Assembly: GCA_021792235.1 (NCBI GenBank)
Contig: JAJYVC010000021.1
Span: forward strand, 1-15,876
Origin: Microcaldota archaeon
GTDB lineage: Archaea; Micrarchaeota; Micrarchaeia; Micrarchaeales; CABMGC01
Direction of reading: 5' to 3'
DNA: 15,876 nucleotides
The position numbers and the translations under genes are program-made. Under the pieces are notes generated by a model, which saw only the letters and a program-made list of their open reading frames with translations, searched no databases and was not told the DNA's origin. This document shows, piece by piece, positions 7,321 to 13,978 of the stretch (position 1 is the stretch's first letter; every line of letters begins with the position of its first letter).

Positions 7321-8238
7321 ATGCAATATGTAACCGGTTGCATGCCGAAAGACGTCAGCATAGTCATACCAACTATAGAAGAGGAGAGCGTGTTCGGCCT
7401 CGTTGATAGCCTGAGGAGAACGCTTGGAAAAGGAATTGAGATCATAATAGTCGACAAGAGCAGTAAGCCGTATCACGACAAGCTGAGGTCTACCGGAGCC
7501 ACTATAATAAGGCAGAGGGACAGGGGAGTGGAGAGCGCGATAATGCAGGGATTGCAAAGAGCGCACGGAGAGATACTCGCAAGCATAGATGCGGATGAAA
7601 CGCATGACATAAGCGGCATAGTTGATGGAGTGGAAATGGTAAGGGCTGGAAAGGCGGACTTGGTGTTGGGGAACAGGATGAGAGGGCTTGAGAAGGGCTC
7701 GATGGACCGCTACATAATGGTAGGCAACAGCGCATTGAGCTGGATGTTCAGCAGGCTTTACAAGACGCAGGTGCATGACGTGCTTACGGGCCTGTTCGTG
7801 ATGCGGCGCGAGGCTTTTGACAGCATACGCAATGTTGAGCCGTACAGGGCAGGCATAGCTTTCTTCGCGATAGAGCTGGCCAGGCTTGGATACAGGGTAA
7901 GAGAAGTGGACATAAGATATTATAAGAGGAGGCTTGGTAAATCTAAGCTGACCAGGTCTAAGCTGGCCTATGGTGTAAATGTGGCATCGCATCTTATAAG
8001 GCAGCTGAGGGACTACAGCCCGCTGCTCATATTCGGCGGATTGGGAGTAGTAGTAGTGATCGTGGGCCTTGCGCTGGGGACCGGCGTTCTGGTCAGCTTC
8101 GTGCAGACCGGCAGGTTCACGCAGACAGGAAGAGCTCTGCTGGCATTCATGCTTGTTGTGCTGGGCTTTCTGTTCTTCGTGGCAGGCCTAATCCTTGACA
8201 TGCTGCTTGAGATAGAGAAGCAAATATCAAGGAAGTAG
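7321..8238 (+). CDS. GT2 glycosyltransferase, dolichol-phosphate-mannose synthase-like
   Basis: The product transfers a sugar from a nucleotide donor, probably to a polyprenyl phosphate at the cytoplasmic face of the membrane. From ATG 7342 it is 298 aa and begins PKDVSIVIPT, the usual GT2 opening; the first ATG of the frame, at 7321, adds seven residues and neither has a good ribosome site. The metal-binding DxD is DADETHD at 83-89, and DVLTGLFVMRREAF corresponds to the acceptor-site region. Positively charged residues before the membrane (RYYKRRLGKSKLTRSKL) are followed by two C-terminal helices at about 225-247 and 265-287, as in the DPM1/GtrB group. It lies directly downstream of the ThDP-enzyme gene on the same strand, so both may act in one cell-surface glycan pathway. 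Confidence 0.88.
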   Translation: MQYVTGCMPKDVSIVIPTIEEESVFGLVDSLRRTLGKGIEIIIVDKSSKPYHDKLRSTGATIIRQRDRGVESAIMQGLQRAHGEILASIDADETHDISGIVDGVEMVRAGKADLVLGNRMRGLEKGSMDRYIMVGNSALSWMFSRLYKTQVHDVLTGLFVMRREAFDSIRNVEPYRAGIAFFAIELARLGYRVREVDIRYYKRRLGKSKLTRSKLAYGVNVASHLIRQLRDYSPLLIFGGLGVVVVIVGLALGTGVLVSFVQTGRFTQTGRALLAFMLVVLGFLFFVAGLILDMLLEIEKQISRK

Positions 8239-8259
8239 CAGGCTTCATCCTGCCTTTTT
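8238..8259 (+). terminator. Hairpin plus T-run between convergent genes
   Basis: GCAGG (8238-8242) and CCTGC (8249-8253) form a short stem with a six-base loop, followed by CTTTTT. It overlaps the last base of the glycosyltransferase stop codon and the end of the VKOR gene on the other strand. T-runs alone can terminate archaeal transcription, so the run may matter more than the stem. Confidence 0.4.
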
Positions 8260-8643
8260 GTAGTATTTGATTGATATTGCAAGTAGCATTATCGTGCATA
8301 TGTGCACTGTGGTGCAGTATAGGCATATTTTACCTAGTATGTACTCTGTAGATATATAATAAAGCACAAAAAGAAGCCCGACGGCATTGAGGAACAGCAT
8401 CTCCTCCTTCCCAAAATACTTAATTATCACAAATATTTCAGCTATGAAGAATACCAGCCCAAGCAAGACGTTCGGTATGCCGAATATTACCGAGTACTGA
8501 CTACTCAGCACTCCTGCACAGTCTATCACACCGCTATTGGGGCATTCGAGAGGCAGCACGGTGCTGTATCTTAGTATGGTGAGGTAAATGCTTACAACCA
8601 ACCCTATTATTGCAATGATAAGAGCAATCTTCCTTGAATTCAT
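8245..8643 (-). CDS. Vitamin K epoxide reductase (VKOR) family thiol oxidase
   Basis: This 132-aa membrane protein has four hydrophobic helices (about 7-25, 55-75, 82-100, 110-127). The active-site motif is Cys107-Leu-Tyr-Cys110 in KICLYCTTVH at the last helix. The loop pair Cys34 and Cys42 (ECPNSGVIDC) is followed by the conserved SSQYSVIFGIP. In bacteria and archaea such proteins reoxidise a thioredoxin-like partner and pass electrons to quinone, driving disulfide formation outside the membrane. There is no fused thioredoxin domain. The gene 41 bases upstream on the same strand encodes a CPYC-bearing DUF929 protein that could be the partner. GTGAT lies a few bases before ATG 8643. It converges with the upstream glycosyltransferase gene, leaving six bases between stops. 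Confidence 0.92.
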   Translation of the reverse strand: MNSRKIALIIAIIGLVVSIYLTILRYSTVLPLECPNSGVIDCAGVLSSQYSVIFGIPNVLLGLVFFIAEIFVIIKYFGKEEMLFLNAVGLLFVLYYISTEYILGKICLYCTTVHICTIMLLAISIKYYKKAG

Positions 8644-8684
8644 ACAATCACTTTGCCGTATCCAGAGTAGATTGGCTGATCAAT

Positions 8685-9491
8685 TCATTTAATTGAGGTC
8701 AGTATCTTACTTATGTAAGGCTGCGCACATATACTTGAGGGGGTCATGTTGGTTGCCTTGCATATGAGTGCAGTGTCTATGTCAGCTTCACCTATAAGTG
8801 CCTGGGATACTGATGAGTTTGTTTCTGTAAGGTTTGATATTGCCGTACTCCATGAATATCCCTGCAGTGCCGCCGGATCTACTACGGCGCCTAGCTGAAT
8901 CGTCTGATTTGCGAAATCTATAAAGGGTATGCCTCCACCAGGGTCGTATGTTGAGAACAGACTGTTCTCGAACGGTGTCGGGTTCTGAAGTGGCTGGTAC
9001 CTGTTCCTAGTTGTAGTCTCAACTCCGACGAAAGATATGTAATTGCTCTGATATGTTGCATTGTAGAAAGTGAATGTTGGGGTGTTGGGATATACGTCTG
9101 TACTATTTGATGCAGTATAGTGTAAGCCGGAGAAGTTTCCGAATCTTGACATTGCTATTATCATACCCCACCTAGTTATTGCGCAATACGGGCAGTACTC
9201 CGCGCCTATGTACAGTATCTCTGGCTTCGTTCCGTTCATGAGCGGTGATGCATTTATGTAGAATACCGTTGGACCCTGTGGCGTCTGTGTGGCTGCTGAT
9301 CCTTCAACTAACCTATTGCTTAGAGCTGATGGAACGGAAAGTTCCAAGACTACTGACCGCGGCACAGTCTGTCCTATGAGCTCATTGAAGCTCTTGCTTC
9401 CGCCTACCGAGGAGAAGTTCATGTATGCAAGTGCCCCAACTGCTATCACCACTAGGATAAATACCCAGATGTACATTGTCTTCTTATTCAT
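8685..9491 (-). CDS. DUF929 family extracytoplasmic thioredoxin-like protein
   Basis: The 268-aa protein starts with a signal anchor (MNKKTMYIWVFILVVIAVGA, residues 1-20), so the rest lies outside the membrane. A thioredoxin-like redox motif, Cys100-Pro-Tyr-Cys103, sits in LYIGAEYCPYCAITRWGM, a hallmark of DUF929. PNTPTFTFYN and GGGIPFIDFANQ follow; the second resembles the cis-Pro loop opposite the active site in thioredoxin folds. A second cysteine pair, Cys244 and Cys255 near the C-terminus, could be structural or a resolving pair. About a dozen N-x-S/T sites suit an exported protein. It is the first gene of a two-gene unit with the VKOR gene. DUF929 has no settled function that I know of; a DsbA-like role is inferred from the motif and the neighbour. 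Confidence 0.87.
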   Translation of the reverse strand: MNKKTMYIWVFILVVIAVGALAYMNFSSVGGSKSFNELIGQTVPRSVVLELSVPSALSNRLVEGSAATQTPQGPTVFYINASPLMNGTKPEILYIGAEYCPYCAITRWGMIIAMSRFGNFSGLHYTASNSTDVYPNTPTFTFYNATYQSNYISFVGVETTTRNRYQPLQNPTPFENSLFSTYDPGGGIPFIDFANQTIQLGAVVDPAALQGYSWSTAISNLTETNSSVSQALIGEADIDTALICKATNMTPSSICAQPYISKILTSIK

Positions 9492-9607
9492 CTAACCACT
9501 AAGGCCTATCTGATTATCGCTATGGCGCTCGTGCTAATAAACCTTACGCTGGTATGTGATTAACTGTTTGTTGCAGATGCATCTTCTTATCTCCTCATAT
9601 GCGCTCC

Positions 9608-10918
9608 TCATCCTTTCATATGCACTCCTGAATGATCGGTCTTCTCCCAGAATACTTTTGACCCTATGTACTCGTGCTTGATAGCGCGCACATCTGCCAT
9701 CCATTGCATTACCCAATATACTGGCGTTGTTATTCCTATGAATATCGCTCCGAGAAAGCGCCTGTTCCTTGTCCTGCCAACTACGTTGAAGTATGAGTAC
9801 GCGTTTGCAACGCAATAGAATGCGATCATGGACATGTTGAATCCGAATATGTAATAGAGGTATACTGGAATGGATATGCCACTGAAAAATATATATAGCG
9901 AATAGGCTATGCCTGTCAGGTTTATCGGTCCAAGGTGCGGGATAAGAGACATCATGATGGAATGGAGCTTGCTTGTGGCAGCTTGCGGTGGCTTCTTCGC
10001 GATTTTCCTGAACGTCTGTATCTTGCCACGCTGCCATCTCGTCCTCTGCCTCAGCCACCCTGACATGGTAGTTGGTGACTCTTCCTGAGTCACTGATTCA
10101 AGCAGAGAAAATTTGTAATTGTTGCGGAAGATGCTCTGGGCTCTACGGTCCTTCAGCATGTCATATATGTTGCCAACGCGTTTGTGCTCATTATAAAGCC
10201 TTAATCCAAGCTCGAAATCTTCAGTCACGTTGTACGGATCCCACCCCTCGAGGTCCTTGAGAACGCTTCTCCTGAAGAAGTTGGTGGTGCCACCCAGAGG
10301 TATCGGGAAATTCGAATATTGAAGGGCAGGGAGATACGTGTGATACCAATACCGATATTCCGCCCTTAGGTGCATGTTCATATATCCATCGCGGTCATTG
10401 ACCATGTCGAGAACCCCCTGGACTGCGTCATAGCCTGAGCTCATCATTAGTGCGACTTCCCTGAACAGCTCCTTGGCAATGATGTCCTCTGCGTCGATAA
10501 CTCCGACTATGTCTCCCCTTACATGCCTTAATCCGAAGTTGAGTGCACGCGGTTTTCCCTTGGGCTCTATGCTCTCCTCTACCTGCACGTGCTTTATTCC
10601 GTATTTTTTCGACAGCTCGTGGGCTATGGCCATAGTGCCTTGGTCGTCTCTTTCGGTTAGTATTATGACGTCGAGAAGCTCGGTTGGATAGTCAGATTCA
10701 AATATCCTGCTGATGCAGTTCCCTAGAACAAGCTCTTCGCGATACGCTGGTATCAATATCGATATGCTCGGCAGGTCCTTAGGCAGCACATAGTCTGGCT
10801 TGTCCTCCTTGCGCCTTCCCACAATGTAGTAATTGATAAGAGGAAAAATGTTGTAGATGTTTATCGAGAACCAGACCAGAGTATATGCTAGCATTATGAT
10901 AAACAACAAGCTGGACAT
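9608..10918 (-). CDS. Membrane GT2 glycosyltransferase, processive BcsA/hyaluronan-synthase-like
   Basis: The 436-aa protein has one N-terminal helix (about 3-31), a cytosolic GT-A domain, and three or four C-terminal helices. All marks of processive GT2 enzymes are present: SILIPAYREE at 53-62, Asp-x-Asp as DAED at 142-145, TED at 232-234 and the product-holding QRTRW at 291-295. Such enzymes polymerise sugars from nucleotide donors and extrude the chain, though archaeal relatives may add single sugars to lipids. The frame extends to a GTG at 10978, but ATG 10918 is preferred: a TATA-like box lies 28 bp upstream and would give a leaderless transcript starting at this ATG. It is not in an obvious operon. 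With the GT and ThDP enzyme at 5517-8238 it suggests a surface-glycan neighbourhood. Polymer and donor cannot be named. Confidence 0.87.
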   Translation of the reverse strand: MSSLLFIIMLAYTLVWFSINIYNIFPLINYYIVGRRKEDKPDYVLPKDLPSISILIPAYREELVLGNCISRIFESDYPTELLDVIILTERDDQGTMAIAHELSKKYGIKHVQVEESIEPKGKPRALNFGLRHVRGDIVGVIDAEDIIAKELFREVALMMSSGYDAVQGVLDMVNDRDGYMNMHLRAEYRYWYHTYLPALQYSNFPIPLGGTTNFFRRSVLKDLEGWDPYNVTEDFELGLRLYNEHKRVGNIYDMLKDRRAQSIFRNNYKFSLLESVTQEESPTTMSGWLRQRTRWQRGKIQTFRKIAKKPPQAATSKLHSIMMSLIPHLGPINLTGIAYSLYIFFSGISIPVYLYYIFGFNMSMIAFYCVANAYSYFNVVGRTRNRRFLGAIFIGITTPVYWVMQWMADVRAIKHEYIGSKVFWEKTDHSGVHMKG

Positions 10919-10940
10919 TGGCTTAGTATCATGTTGCCTG

Positions 10941-10950
10941 ATTATTAAAG
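10941..10950 (-). promoter_or_regulatory. TATA-like box for the processive glycosyltransferase gene
   Basis: The minus strand reads CTTTAATAAT, centred 28 bp before ATG 10918, the distance expected for a leaderless archaeal mRNA. No ribosome-binding site precedes this ATG. Confidence 0.55.
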
Positions 10951-10992
10951 CTTTGCAACGCACTGGCGGGGAGATCACGGCTTATGGTACAG

Positions 10993-11000
10993 TTTTAAAT
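10993..11000 (+). promoter_or_regulatory. TATA-like box for the small gene at 11032
   Basis: TTTTAAAT centred at about 10996 predicts a start near 11022 and a leader of about 10 nt before ATG 11032. It forms a divergent promoter pair with the box at 10941-10950. Confidence 0.4.
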
Positions 11001-11031
11001 CTTGCCGCGGATAGAGGATATTAGTGTTAGG

Positions 11032-11268
11032 ATGATATACGCAATAGTCACATCATTGGACAAAGATCACCTGTCTGCCTCGCCAAACGAGGAGGTTGAC
11101 CTGCAGAGCCTTATCGGCAAGAAGGTCCAGTATGTAGACAAGAGCGAGAAGGTCTGGCCTGGTGTGATAACTTCTGTAGAGGATCCGTTTGTCATAGTGA
11201 AGTTCGATCAGTTCCCTTCAGGACTTGGACAGGGGCAGATGCTTGAGATCCTAGATCAAGAGAGCTAA
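11032..11268 (+). CDS. Small conserved-looking protein of unknown function, possible beta-barrel
   Basis: I do not recognise this 78-aa protein. It has no membrane segment or signal. The second half is a run of predicted beta strands with turns (SLIGKKVQYVDKSEKVWPG, then VITSVEDPFVIVKFDQFPSG), resembling small SH3-like or PRC-barrel folds, although no diagnostic motif is present. The frame is open from TTG 11002, but ATG 11032 fits the TATA-like box at 10993-11000 and leaves a 10-nt leader. It is transcribed away from the glycosyltransferase gene and converges on another small gene, with 48 bases between. Codon use (AAG, AGG, ATA) matches its neighbours, which supports it being real. Confidence 0.6.
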   Translation: MIYAIVTSLDKDHLSASPNEEVDLQSLIGKKVQYVDKSEKVWPGVITSVEDPFVIVKFDQFPSGLGQGQMLEILDQES

Positions 11269-11316
11269 GAGCCCAAGCATCCCATCCACCGCCACAGTTG
11301 TGATTTGAAGGCAGCA

Positions 11317-11553
11317 TCACTTCTCGCAGAATATCTCCAGCATCCCTATGGCAGCTATCCTGTCTGCAGCCTCCCTCAGGCGCTTCGAAGACTCGCCGTT
11401 CTCACTGGAAATTTGCTCTATCAGACTTATCACTTCATCCCTAGATTCCGGAAATGCTACAGCAAATTCCTCAAGCCCGCCAGCAACGTCCAAGAGCCTT
11501 CCCTCCTCTGGCAACATAGCCACTCTAGCTATTGCTTTTTGTCCCATCCCCAT
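11317..11553 (-). CDS. Small helical protein of unknown function
   Basis: The 78-aa product is unrecognised. It is mostly alpha-helical and acidic, with two long amphipathic stretches (GGLEEFAVAFPESRDEVISL and SKRLREAADRIAAIGML) and a C-terminal FCEK. It has no signal peptide or membrane helix. Two other frames are open across this stretch on the opposite strand, but this one has the better composition and a strong archaeal TATA box (TTTATATA) about 30 bp upstream, giving a leader of only a few bases before ATG 11553 (ATG 11547 is an in-frame alternative). It stands alone between the unknown 78-aa gene at 11032 and the helicase gene. Confidence 0.55.
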   Translation of the reverse strand: MGMGQKAIARVAMLPEEGRLLDVAGGLEEFAVAFPESRDEVISLIEQISSENGESSKRLREAADRIAAIGMLEIFCEK

Positions 11554-11575
11554 CCCCCATAAGTATTACCGCTTC

Positions 11576-11590
11576 TTAAATATATAAAGC
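11576..11590. promoter_or_regulatory. Near-symmetric TATA element, possibly bidirectional
   Basis: TTAAATATATAAAGC contains a near-symmetric TATATA core. Leftward it is placed about 30 bp before ATG 11553. Rightward its core lies about 26 bp before ATG 11611, which opens a 20-codon frame, so it could fire both ways. The intergenic stretch to the helicase stop (11611-11721) also holds a hairpin, TGTTC-ATTTG-GAACA, and nothing else I can name. Confidence 0.5.
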
Positions 11591-11721
11591 TTTTGTACTA
11601 TTTTGACGTCATGTTTCCATTATTCAGAACCAGGCATTTTGTATGTTCATTTGGAACATGCCTCAGTCGTTAATGCGATGATGGACTGATGCGCGCAAGC
11701 TTCCTGTCGTTGAAGTACGTG

Positions 11722-13266
11722 TCAGAGCCTTGATTGCATCTCGGAAGAAGGATTTGCAGCTAGCCTTGCGTTGACCATGTGTATAAGGTTCATCATCTTC
11801 ATCTCCCTTTGCTCTGACACCCTTAGGTAGATTTGGTCCTTAGTGCCCCTCGCAACTATTATGTATATATTTCCTGAAGAGAACCTTGCGGTCCTGCCCC
11901 TACGCTGTATGTTCCTTATCTCATTTGGTATAGGCTCGTAGAATATCACCGTGTCGACTCCGGGAATGTCCATACCCTCCTCGCCTATGGAACTTGCGAC
12001 AAGAACTTCGAATGCGCCATTCCTGAAGTCCTGCACTACTTTCTTCTGCGCCTCCTGCGTTACCCCTTCCTTCTTTCCGACAAATGACATCGCCCTTATG
12101 CCATTACTGTTTATCCACTCGGAAAGCATCTTCACTGTTGACCTGTACTGCGCAAACACAATTGACTTCTTGCCTCTGCAGTTTCTGAGTACATTGAGCA
12201 CTGCGGCAACCTTCGGATGCTCTTCGCCTTTCTTCAACGCCGCGAGGGAACGTTCCCTTGCAGCAATCATGCCCCTGCTCCTCAGCAGCGCTTCCAGGCT
12301 CCTGCCCCTGTTCTCCCGCACATATAATCCTTCAATATAATTTGAGAATGGCGCTATTCCCTCAGTGAGTATCAGGTCATGCGCGTGCGACAGGTTTATC
12401 AGCTTGGAATATGCAGCCATTGCACCCATCCTGTAGTTTGTTGCCTGTATCTTGCTTATCTGATTCCCTAGGTCTATCAGCCTTCCCTTTGGCATGAAAT
12501 CAGTATTGAACCTTAGAAGGCCCATGCTCTTGAGCGTGCTTATGCTCGAATCCATTTCCGGCTTTATGTAATCAGCTATCTCCCTTATTCTGCTGCCTGG
12601 ATCGACATACACTACATGCACTGACTTCTGCATGACATACATTGAAACATCATTGTCACTAGACGATCTGGCTTCTATGTGCCTTATTCCAAGCGCACTG
12701 ACAAGGGCATTTATCCTCTCCTTCTTGCTGCCTGGAGAGGCAGTCAGACCTACAACGAGTATGTCCCTCACAGTGCATTCGTTTGCGATGTACGTATACG
12801 CATACTTGCCGACGGCTCTGTGGCATTCGTCGAACACTACTGTCCCGAATCCGTCGAGAGAGAAGTTCCCGGCCTTCAAGTCATTGGCAACGGTCTGCGG
12901 AGTGGCTATTATCAGCCTTGCGCTGTTCTCAAGCTCTGACCTGGATTTTCTGTTCATTGACCCGGTAAGCAGGAGTATGCCGCCTTCCTGTACATTCATC
13001 ATTCCTGACAGTACGCTGTAATGCTGCTCCGCAAGGGGCTTGGTTGGAGCTAGGAGCATGGCCTTTCTTCCTGATGCGAGGGCTTCGGCCATCACGCTTG
13101 CGCCGATAAATGTCTTGCCGAGGCCTGTGGGAAGGACAACAAGCGTGTTGCCGTTCCTGCGTATCGAATCTATTATGTTGATCTGATATTCCCTGTACTC
13201 TACGCTCCCGAGATTTAGGAACTGCGAGGCATTGCCGAGCTTCAGCCACCTCTCATCAACCGGCAT
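11722..13266 (-). CDS. Hef/FANCM-family superfamily 2 DNA helicase, without nuclease domain
   Basis: The enzyme is an ATP-driven helicase or translocase of the archaeal Hef group, which acts at stalled replication forks. Motif I is LPTGLGKT at 45-52, motif Ia LLAPTKPLAEQH at 71-82, motif II DECH at 146-149 (DEAH in typical Hef) in VVFDECHRAVGKYAYTYIA, motif III LTASPGS, and the family phrase HIEARSSSDNDV follows. The helical insert typical of Hef and FANCM lies between the two RecA lobes. Lobe 2 carries KSIVFAQYRSTVKMLSEW, VASSIGEEGMDIPGVD and motif VI QRRGRTAR at 454-461. At 514 aa it ends soon after lobe 2, so the XPF-type nuclease and helix-hairpin-helix tail of euryarchaeal Hef (about 750 aa) are absent; the nuclease may be encoded elsewhere. 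TATA-like ATTATTAAA lies 33 bp upstream of ATG 13266. Confidence 0.92.
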   Translation of the reverse strand: MPVDERWLKLGNASQFLNLGSVEYREYQINIIDSIRRNGNTLVVLPTGLGKTFIGASVMAEALASGRKAMLLAPTKPLAEQHYSVLSGMMNVQEGGILLLTGSMNRKSRSELENSARLIIATPQTVANDLKAGNFSLDGFGTVVFDECHRAVGKYAYTYIANECTVRDILVVGLTASPGSKKERINALVSALGIRHIEARSSSDNDVSMYVMQKSVHVVYVDPGSRIREIADYIKPEMDSSISTLKSMGLLRFNTDFMPKGRLIDLGNQISKIQATNYRMGAMAAYSKLINLSHAHDLILTEGIAPFSNYIEGLYVRENRGRSLEALLRSRGMIAARERSLAALKKGEEHPKVAAVLNVLRNCRGKKSIVFAQYRSTVKMLSEWINSNGIRAMSFVGKKEGVTQEAQKKVVQDFRNGAFEVLVASSIGEEGMDIPGVDTVIFYEPIPNEIRNIQRRGRTARFSSGNIYIIVARGTKDQIYLRVSEQREMKMMNLIHMVNARLAANPSSEMQSRL

Positions 13267-13294
13267 CTCAACCAGTATTCACTGTCCAATTAGG

Positions 13295-13303
13295 ATTATT
13301 AAA
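13295..13303 (-). promoter_or_regulatory. TATA-like box of the helicase gene
   Basis: The minus strand reads TTTAATAAT, about 33 bp upstream of ATG 13266, predicting a leader of about seven bases (GGTTGAG). On the plus strand the same element stands 34 bp before ATG 13334, which opens a 33-codon frame to 13435; I do not count that frame as a gene. Confidence 0.45.
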
Positions 13304-13323
13304 CATGACTCAGGATGCGTTTG

Positions 13324-13372
13324 GACAAAACTCATGAGGCAGTTGGTAGAATTGGCTGAAAAGGGTTTTGTC
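13324..13372. repeat. Inverted repeat GACAAAAC / GTTTTGTC
   Basis: Perfect 8-bp arms at 13324-13331 and 13365-13372 are separated by 33 bases. One G-U wobble and one further C-G pair extend the stem inward. It lies in the roughly 200-bp gap between the helicase gene and the AT-rich accessory segment and abuts the direct repeat that follows. Confidence 0.5.
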
Positions 13373-13412
13373 GCATTTTCGGCACCCGACAACAACTGTC
13401 GCATTCGGCACC
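13369..13412. repeat. Imperfect direct repeat at the edge of the accessory segment
   Basis: TGTCGCATTTTCGGCACC at 13369-13386 recurs as TGTCGCATTCGGCACC at 13397-13412, with only two T bases missing. The copies start 28 bp apart. Between them, CGACA-ACAAC-TGTCG (13387-13401) can form a small hairpin. The two copies read in different frames, so the repetition is at DNA or RNA level, not protein level. It sits just before base composition drops, so it may be an insertion scar, recombination site or operator. Confidence 0.6.
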
Positions 13413-13417
13413 TGCCT

Positions 13418-13428
13418 CTTTTTATAGG
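13418..13428 (+). promoter_or_regulatory. Possible TATA-like box of the two-gene accessory cassette
   Basis: CTTTTTATAGG is centred 43 bp before ATG 13467, predicting a leader of about 17 nt. A second AT-rich box, AATATTTAAA at 13451-13460, is too close to ATG 13467 to serve it unless translation starts further in, for example at GTG 13491. Confidence 0.3.
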
Positions 13429-13466
13429 TGATTAGGACGCTTACAACAACAATATTTAAAACTTCT

Positions 13467-13970
13467 ATGGCTAAGATAGTCATACAAAGAGTGAGCTATT
13501 TGGGAGTTATACTTGCAGATAGAGTAATTGATTCCCTGATTAGCGAAGAAAAACATATAGATAAACAGCTTACAGTTGCAGATATCAAATTTAAATATGA
13601 ACGGGGACATAGGCGATATGACAAAGAAATTACTGGAGAAAATAAATCAAATTTCATATTGAAAATACGTCAAAATGAAAAGAACCCGCTTGATTTTTCA
13701 GTTATATTGGCTTATCGTATGGCTAATTCAAACAAAGTAATCAGAATACGAAGATACAATGGTAAAAGCCATAATCATACGAATTGCCTTGAAAAGACAC
13801 AGATAAAGAATACATTTCATATACATTATGCAACAGAAAGATACCAAGTAAATGGATTTCAAGAAGACGGATATGCACAGGTAACAGATAGATATTCGGA
13901 TTTGGATGGCGCATTAAAATGTATGATGACAGATTGCCATTTTACTTTTAACCAAGCCGTAATTAATTAG
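13467..13970 (+). CDS. DUF6978-like protein, first gene of an accessory pair
   Basis: The 167-aa soluble protein resembles what I recall of the DUF6978 family, found mostly in bacteria next to DUF1828 proteins; the function is unknown. The conserved-looking core is NPLDFSVILAYR (from residue 73), RRYNGKSHNHTN (95-106), HIHYATERYQ (118-127) and TDRYSDLDGALKCMM near the end. The clustered His102, His104, His118 and His120 with Glu124 and Arg125 could form a metal or catalytic site; this is inference. Base composition is clearly more AT-rich than the helicase gene, and AAA and AGA codons replace AAG and AGG, pointing to transfer. The frame extends upstream to 13428, but MAKIVIQR at 13467 is the more natural start. 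Its stop is nine bases before the next gene's ATG, so the two are cotranscribed. Confidence 0.62.
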   Translation: MAKIVIQRVSYLGVILADRVIDSLISEEKHIDKQLTVADIKFKYERGHRRYDKEITGENKSNFILKIRQNEKNPLDFSVILAYRMANSNKVIRIRRYNGKSHNHTNCLEKTQIKNTFHIHYATERYQVNGFQEDGYAQVTDRYSDLDGALKCMMTDCHFTFNQAVIN

Positions 13971-13978
13971 TGGTAATT

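Noticed and set aside
7201..7992. Long minus-strand open frame across the ThDP enzyme and glycosyltransferase genes
   Set aside because: It is antisense to two well-supported genes, has unusual His/Tyr-rich composition and has no promoter or ribosome site.
11670..11695. C/D-box-like sequence (GATGATG next to CTGA)
   Set aside because: The boxes are adjacent with no room for a guide, and no matching C'/D' pair is present on either strand.
13334..13412. tRNA-like look: AGTTGGTAGA resembles a D-arm, with GGGTTTTGTC downstream
   Set aside because: No acceptor stem, no anticodon arm and no T-loop of the GGTTCGAATCC type can be drawn around it.
13334..13435. 33-codon plus-strand frame (begins MRQLVELAEKG) upstream of the cassette
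   Set aside because: It is very short, overlaps the nested repeats and has no ribosome site. Its only support is a TATA element that more likely serves the helicase gene.
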